Of a stretch of 64,000 nt of DNA, positions 59,311 to 64,000 are shown in pieces. The DNA comes from Hordeum vulgare subsp. vulgare (lineage: Eukaryota > Streptophyta > Magnoliopsida > Poales > Poaceae): positions 505,411,225 through 505,475,224 of the forward strand of contig NC_058518.1 in the NCBI RefSeq assembly GCF_904849725.1. The letters are read 5' to 3'. The translations under genes were made by a program, and so were the position numbers. Under the pieces are notes generated by a model. It searched no databases. It saw only the letters and a list, made by a program, of their open reading frames with translations, and was not told where the DNA came from. The first letter of the stretch is position 1. The number at the start of each line of letters is the position of its first letter.

Positions 59311-61131
59311 TGTTGGAATTATGCCCTAGAGGCAATAATAAATGTATAGTTATTATTATAATTCCTGTATCAAGATAATAGTTTATTATCCATGCTATAA
59401 TTGTATTGAATGAAGACTCATTTACATGTGTGGATACATAGACAAAACACCGTCCCTAGCATGCCTCTAGTTGGCTAGCCAGTTGATCGATGATAGTCAG
59501 TGTCTTCTGATTATGAACAAGGTGTTGTTGCTTGATAACTGGATCACGTCATTGGGAGAATCACGTGATGGACTAGACCCAAACTAATAGACGTAGCATG
59601 TTGATCGTGTCATTTTGTTGCTACTGTTTTCTGCGTGTCAAGTATTTATTCCTATGACCATGAGATCATATAACTCACTGACACCGGAGGAATGCTTTGT
59701 GTGTATCAAACGTCGCAACGTAACTGGGTGACTATAAAGATGCTCTACAGGTATCTCCGAAGGTATTAGTTGAGTTAGTATGGATCAAGACTGGGATTTG
59801 TCACTCCGTGTGACGGAGAGGTATCTCGGGGCCCACTCGGTAATACAACATCACACACAAGCCTTGCAAGCAATGTAACTTAGTGTAAGTTGCGGGATCT
59901 TGTATTACGGAATGAGTAAAGAGACTTGCCGGTAAACGAGGTTGAAATAGGTATACGGATACTGACGATCGAATCTCAGGCAAGTAACATACCGAAGGAC
60001 AAAGGGAATGACATACGGGATTATACGAATCCTTGGCACTGAGGTTCAAACGATAAGATCTTCGTAGAATATGTAGGATCCAATATGGGCATCCAGGTCC
60101 CGCTGTTGGATATTGACCGAGGAGTCTCTCGGGTCATGTCTACATAGTTCTCGAACCCGCAGGGTCTGCACACTTAAGGTTCGACGTTGTTTTATGCGTA
60201 TTTGAGTTATATGGTTGGTTACCGAATGTTGTTCGGAGTCCCGGATGAGATCACGAACGTCACGAGGGTTTCCGGAATAGTCCGGAAACGAAGATTGATA
60301 TATAGGATGACCTGATTTGATTATCGGAAGGTTTTCGGAGTTACCGGGAATGTACCGGGAATGACGAATGGGTTCCGGGAGTTCACCGGAGGGGGGCAAC
60401 CCACTCCGGGGAAGCCCATAGGCATTTGGGGGGTCACACCAGCCCTTAGTGGGCTGGTGGGACAGCCCACCAATCCCCTATGCGCCAAGAGAGAAAAAAT
60501 CAAAGGAAAGAAAAAAAAAGGAAGAAGTGGGAAGGGGGAAGGACTCCCTCCCACCAAACCAAGTAGGACTCGGTTTGGGGGGGAGAGTCCTCCCCCCTGG
60601 CTCGGCCGACCCCTTGGGGATCCCTTGGACCCCAAGGCAAGGTCCCCCTCCCTCCTCCTATATATATGGGGCTTTTAGGGCAGATTTGAGACGACTTTCT
60701 CACGGGTGCCCGACCACATACCTCCATAGTTTTTCCTCTAGATCGCGTTTCTGCGGAGCTCGGGCGGAGCCCTGCTGAGACGAGATCATCACCAACCTCC
60801 GGAGCGCCGTCACGCTGCCGGAGAACTCTTCTACCTCTCCGTCTCTCTTGCTGGATCAAGAAGGCCGAGATCATCGTCGAGCTGTACGTGTGCTGAACGC
60901 GGAGGTGCCGTCCGTTCGGTACTAGATCGTGGGACTGATCGCGGGATTGTTCGCGGGGCGGATCGAGGGACGTGAGGACGTTCCACTACATCAACCGCGT
61001 TCTCTAACGCTTCTGCTATACGATCTACAAGGGTACGTAGATCACTCATCCCCTCTCGTAGATGGACATCACCATGATAGGTCTTCGTGCGCGTAGGAAA
61101 ATTTTTGTTTCCCATGCGACGTTCCCCAACA
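59311..61131 (+). mobile_element. Angela solo LTR in the Maximus D 3' LTR
   Basis: 1,821 bp, TGTTGGAATT...CCCCAACA, with TSD TGAGC at 59306-59310 and 61132-61136. No internal sequence. It is nearly identical to the solo LTR at 38750-40568 and to the Angela A LTRs. Confidence 0.95.
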
Positions 61132-61577
61132 TGAGCACCCTAGACGGTTGAGGTCACCTCGGAGCCACATTCCATTGTGGTGAAGCTCTGTGGTCTTGTT
61201 GGGAGCCTCCAAACTTTGTGTGGAGTTTGCCCCAACATTGTTTGTAAAGGTTCGGTCGCCGCCTTCAAGGGCACCTATAGTGGAATCACGGTACCTTGCA
61301 TTGTGCGAGGGCATGAGGAGAATACCGTGGCCCTAGTGGCTTATTGGGGAGCATTATGCATCCACACCGCTCCAACAGAGACGTAGTTCCTGTCAAAGGG
61401 AAGGAACTTCGGTAACACATCCTCGTCTTCATTGATTCCACTTGTGGTTATCTCTAACCTTTACATTGTGTCTGCATTTTTTATTGTCTATCTCTTGCTT
61501 GCCTTAGTACTTATAGTTGGTAGCATCATATTGCCTATTCACCCCCCCCCCTCTAGTCAACCATATCGATCCTTTCA

Positions 61578-62587
61578 GAGTACATGACGAACAGAGTAAC
61601 GCCTTAAGCAAGATGACATGATGTAGAGGGATAATCTCAAACCAGTGATGAAAACCCCATCTTTTTACTCTTGATGGCAACAACACGATGCGTGCCTCGC
61701 TACCCCTTCTATCACTGGGTGAGGTCACCGCACGGTATGAACCCAAAACCAAGCACTTCTCCCATTGCAAGAATCATAGATCTAGTTGGCCAGACAAAAC
61801 CCACAACTCGAAGAGAATTACAAGGATATGAAATCATGCATAAGAGAGATCAGAAGAAACTCAAATAAGATTCATAGATAATCTGATCATAAATCCACAA
61901 TTCATCGGATCTCGACAAACACACCACAAAAGAAGATTACATCGGATAGATCTCCATGAAGATCATGGAGAACCTTGTATTGAAGATCCAAGATAGAGAA
62001 GAAGCCATCTAGTTACTAGCTATGGACCCGTAGGTCTATGGTGAACTACTCACGCATCATCGGAGAGGTCATGGTGTTGATGAAGAAGCCCTCCGTGTCC
62101 GAATCCCCCCTCCGGCAGGGCACCAGAACGCGCCCCAGATGGGATCTTGCGGAGACAAAAGCTTGCGGCGGCGGAAAAGTACTTTCGATGATCTCCTGAT
62201 ATTTTTGGGATTTTTAGGGAATATATAGGCGCAACTCCTAGGGCAGAGGGCGTCCAGGGGGGCCACAAGCCTGTGGGCCGCGGCCTCCCCCCGTGGCCGC
62301 GGGGTGAGGGCTTGTGGGGCCCTTGGGGCCCCCTGCCTTGGCTCTCAAGTCTCCTGATCTTCTTCAATTACAGAAAAATTCTTTTCGGGGATTTTATTCC
62401 GTTTGGACTCCGGTTCAAAATCTCCTCTGAAAGGGGTCAAAAACATGGAAAAAAGAGGAACTGGCACTTGGCACTGAGTTAATAAGTTAGTCCCGAAAAA
62501 TATATAAAAGGCATGCAAAACATCCAAAGTCTGACAAGATAATAGCATGAAAACATCAAAAATTATAGATACGTTGGAGACGTATCA
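61578..62587 (-). repeat. Athila-like LTR, right part, host of Maximus D
   Basis: It matches the right 1.0 kb of the LTR at 41011-42617 and ends GGAGACGTATCA. The missing left part should lie left of the window, beyond D. No PPT complement follows, so the right flank is host DNA, with CTTAC (62588-62592) the TSD candidate. It may be a solo LTR or a 5' LTR. Confidence 0.82.
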
Positions 62588-64000
62588 CTTACCGAGAAGT
62601 AACAACCGATAGCCTTTAGTCATTGAAGCAATTGCAATTTATCACAACATCAGAAAGAGTCAAATAAGATCTTGTAAAGCAAATCCACATACCCAATCAT
62701 TCTTTCGTTCTCTACAATTGCTACAACTCACGTGGTACTCATGAGATCAAAGTTCCAGGTGGACAGAGAGAAAGATAGGGGCTTACAGTTTTGCCTCCCA
62801 ACTGCTTACCTCAAGGGTAATGTCAACAATAATAATTCATGAATACTTACCTCCAAGTTGACATATGAATATAGATCTTTCCCAAGCATATTACGTTAGC
62901 CAAGACAAAGGCGAAATAGGGAATTGGTGAAGATCACCTTGACTCTTTCAAAGGCAAAAAGTAAAGGTACAAGATAGGCCCTTCGCAGAGGGAAGCAGAG
63001 GTTGTCATGCGCTTTTGAGGTTTGAATGCGTGTCCTCTTAGTGCGGAGGAACGTCACTTTATATTGCCTCCTATGATAAAGAACTTTATTATGCAGTCTG
63101 TCGCTTTTATGTCTTCCTCATCACAGGTTTGTACAAAGCTTATTTTCCACACACTAATAGATCATACATATTAGAGAGCAATTTTTATTGCTTGCACCGA
63201 TGACAACTTACTTGAGGGATCTTATTCGATCCATAGGTAGGTATGGTGGACACTCATGGCAAAACTGGTTTGAAGGTTTATGGATGCACAAGTAGTATCT
63301 CTACTTGGTGCGGGGGGTTTTAGCTAACATGAGGTGGAAGCAGTCGTCACATGCTAAGGGAGCTCTAATCATATAACATTGTTCGGAGCCAAGCAAACAC
63401 AATTCATTATGATGTCTTCCTTGTCCAACATCTACTTCTAGGCATGCAATAGTTTAGTGAGTGTTCACAATCATAGATGGTGTCAGAGATGATATATTTA
63501 TATGTGAACCTCTCCTTCTTTATCACTTCCTATTAATTGCAACCATGACCAAGGTCTACGTTTGCCTACCCTCAACAAGTTTCAATCCTCATTCTTTTTA
63601 TATGTGAAGCCATCACTTCCCATAGGATCATTACATGATCTTTCATGCTTTTGTTCTATTCTCACTCTTTTGATCATGGCAAGAGGCAAAGCCCTTCAAC
63701 TAAGACACTCTTTATTATATGGCTCATGAGCTTGAATACATCAGGGGTGACACAAAGCAAAACCCAAGACTAAAACACTAAGACTTTTAGTATACTAGAG
63801 AAAGAGAAAACTGAAAAGGAAAACTAAAACAAAGGTAAAGGCAAAAGATGTGATGGTGATATGATACCGGGGCAACTCCCCCAAGCTTGGCACAAGCCAA
63901 GGGGATTGCCCATACCAATGCTCAGTTGTCTTTCTTTGGTGGTGAAGGTGGAGTTATTGCAACATGAGTTTGATCCTCCGTCTTCCAAGGCATAGGTGCT
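62588..64000. other. Athila-like internal, noncoding region
   Basis: No ORF longer than about 60 codons is supported. TTTTGCCTCCCAACTGC near 62793 and CCCCCAAGCTTGG near 63879 resemble motifs downstream of gag in Triticeae Athila-like elements, including element C at 13375-14070. It is probably the oldest layer of the nest. The family assignment rests only on these short motifs. Confidence 0.5.

Larger units (their letters stand above)
42618..61577 (+). mobile_element. Maximus-type Sirevirus copy D, plus orientation, 5' part outside window
   Basis: D is colinear with copy B: gag tail, protease-integrase, linker, RT, RNase H, hairpin, internal promoter, spliced ORF3, PPT and 3' LTR. Its gag N-terminus and 5' LTR lie beyond element C, left of the window. 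Angela F (49069-57984) sits in ORF3 and an Angela solo LTR (59311-61131) in the 3' LTR. The base after 61577 begins GAGTA, the predicted TSD, in an Athila-like LTR. Confidence 0.87.
58419..61577 (+). repeat. 3' LTR of Maximus D, split by an Angela solo LTR
   Basis: The LTR occupies 58419-59310 and 61137-61577, from TGTTAGGGCACATTTATG to GATCCTTTCA. It matches the copy B LTRs. A C-run (CCCCCCCCCC) precedes CTCTAGTCAACC near its end. Confidence 0.88.

Noticed and set aside
17791..61577. Maximus B and D as halves of one inverted segmental duplication
   Set aside because: The Angela insertion sites differ (linker versus ORF3; different LTR positions), TSDs differ, and B and D have different stops. 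They are independent insertions.

Overview
The window is plant DNA made entirely of nested LTR retrotransposons. I found no host gene, tRNA, rRNA or CRISPR array. The LTR families point to a large Triticeae genome (wheat, Aegilops, rye or barley): 1.8-kb LTRs of the Angela/WIS/BARE1 copia group, 1.4-kb LTRs of a Maximus-type Sirevirus, 1.6-kb LTRs of an Athila-like gypsy group, and one Tat-lineage gypsy element. Family names come from remembered motifs and were not searched. Boundaries are firm where 5-bp target-site duplications (TSDs) could be read on both sides.

Layout, outermost host first. 62588-64000 is Athila-like internal DNA. It holds an Athila-like LTR (61578-62587). That LTR was split by Maximus copy D (+ strand, 42618-61577), whose 5' part lies left of the window. 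D carries a full-length Angela (49069-57984, TSD GGCTC) and an Angela solo LTR (59311-61131, TSD TGAGC). D's gag was split by Athila-like element C (- strand, 13061-42617). C was hit by Maximus copy B (17791-40693, TSD TCAGC), a solo Athila-like LTR (16130-17755, TSD GTACT) and an Angela LTR (11545-13060). B carries a full-length Angela (24535-33464, TSD CCTCA) and an Angela solo LTR (38750-40568, TSD GGGAG). The Angela LTR at the left was cut by the Tat element (1-11544), which begins left of the window. The stack is at least six insertions deep.

Coding content. Each element has gag, protease, integrase, reverse transcriptase and RNase H reading frames. All are broken by stops, frameshifts or later insertions, so they are annotated as pseudogenes. 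Two non-standard genes stand out. (1) The Tat element has, between pol and its 3' LTR, an antisense gene that can be read as seven exons with six GT-AG introns in perfect phase (about 898 codons, one TAG). A 71-bp tandem array lies next to it. (2) Both Maximus copies carry a third ORF downstream of pol. It has its own TATA box, a tiny first exon and a ~590-nt intron at the same position in both copies, and it is preceded by clusters of a 15-nt palindrome that also fills the LTR promoter.

Ages follow from the nesting. The Angela at 24535-33464 is youngest of those I could compare (about 1% LTR divergence by eye). The Angela at 49069-57984 is older (over 2% by eye).
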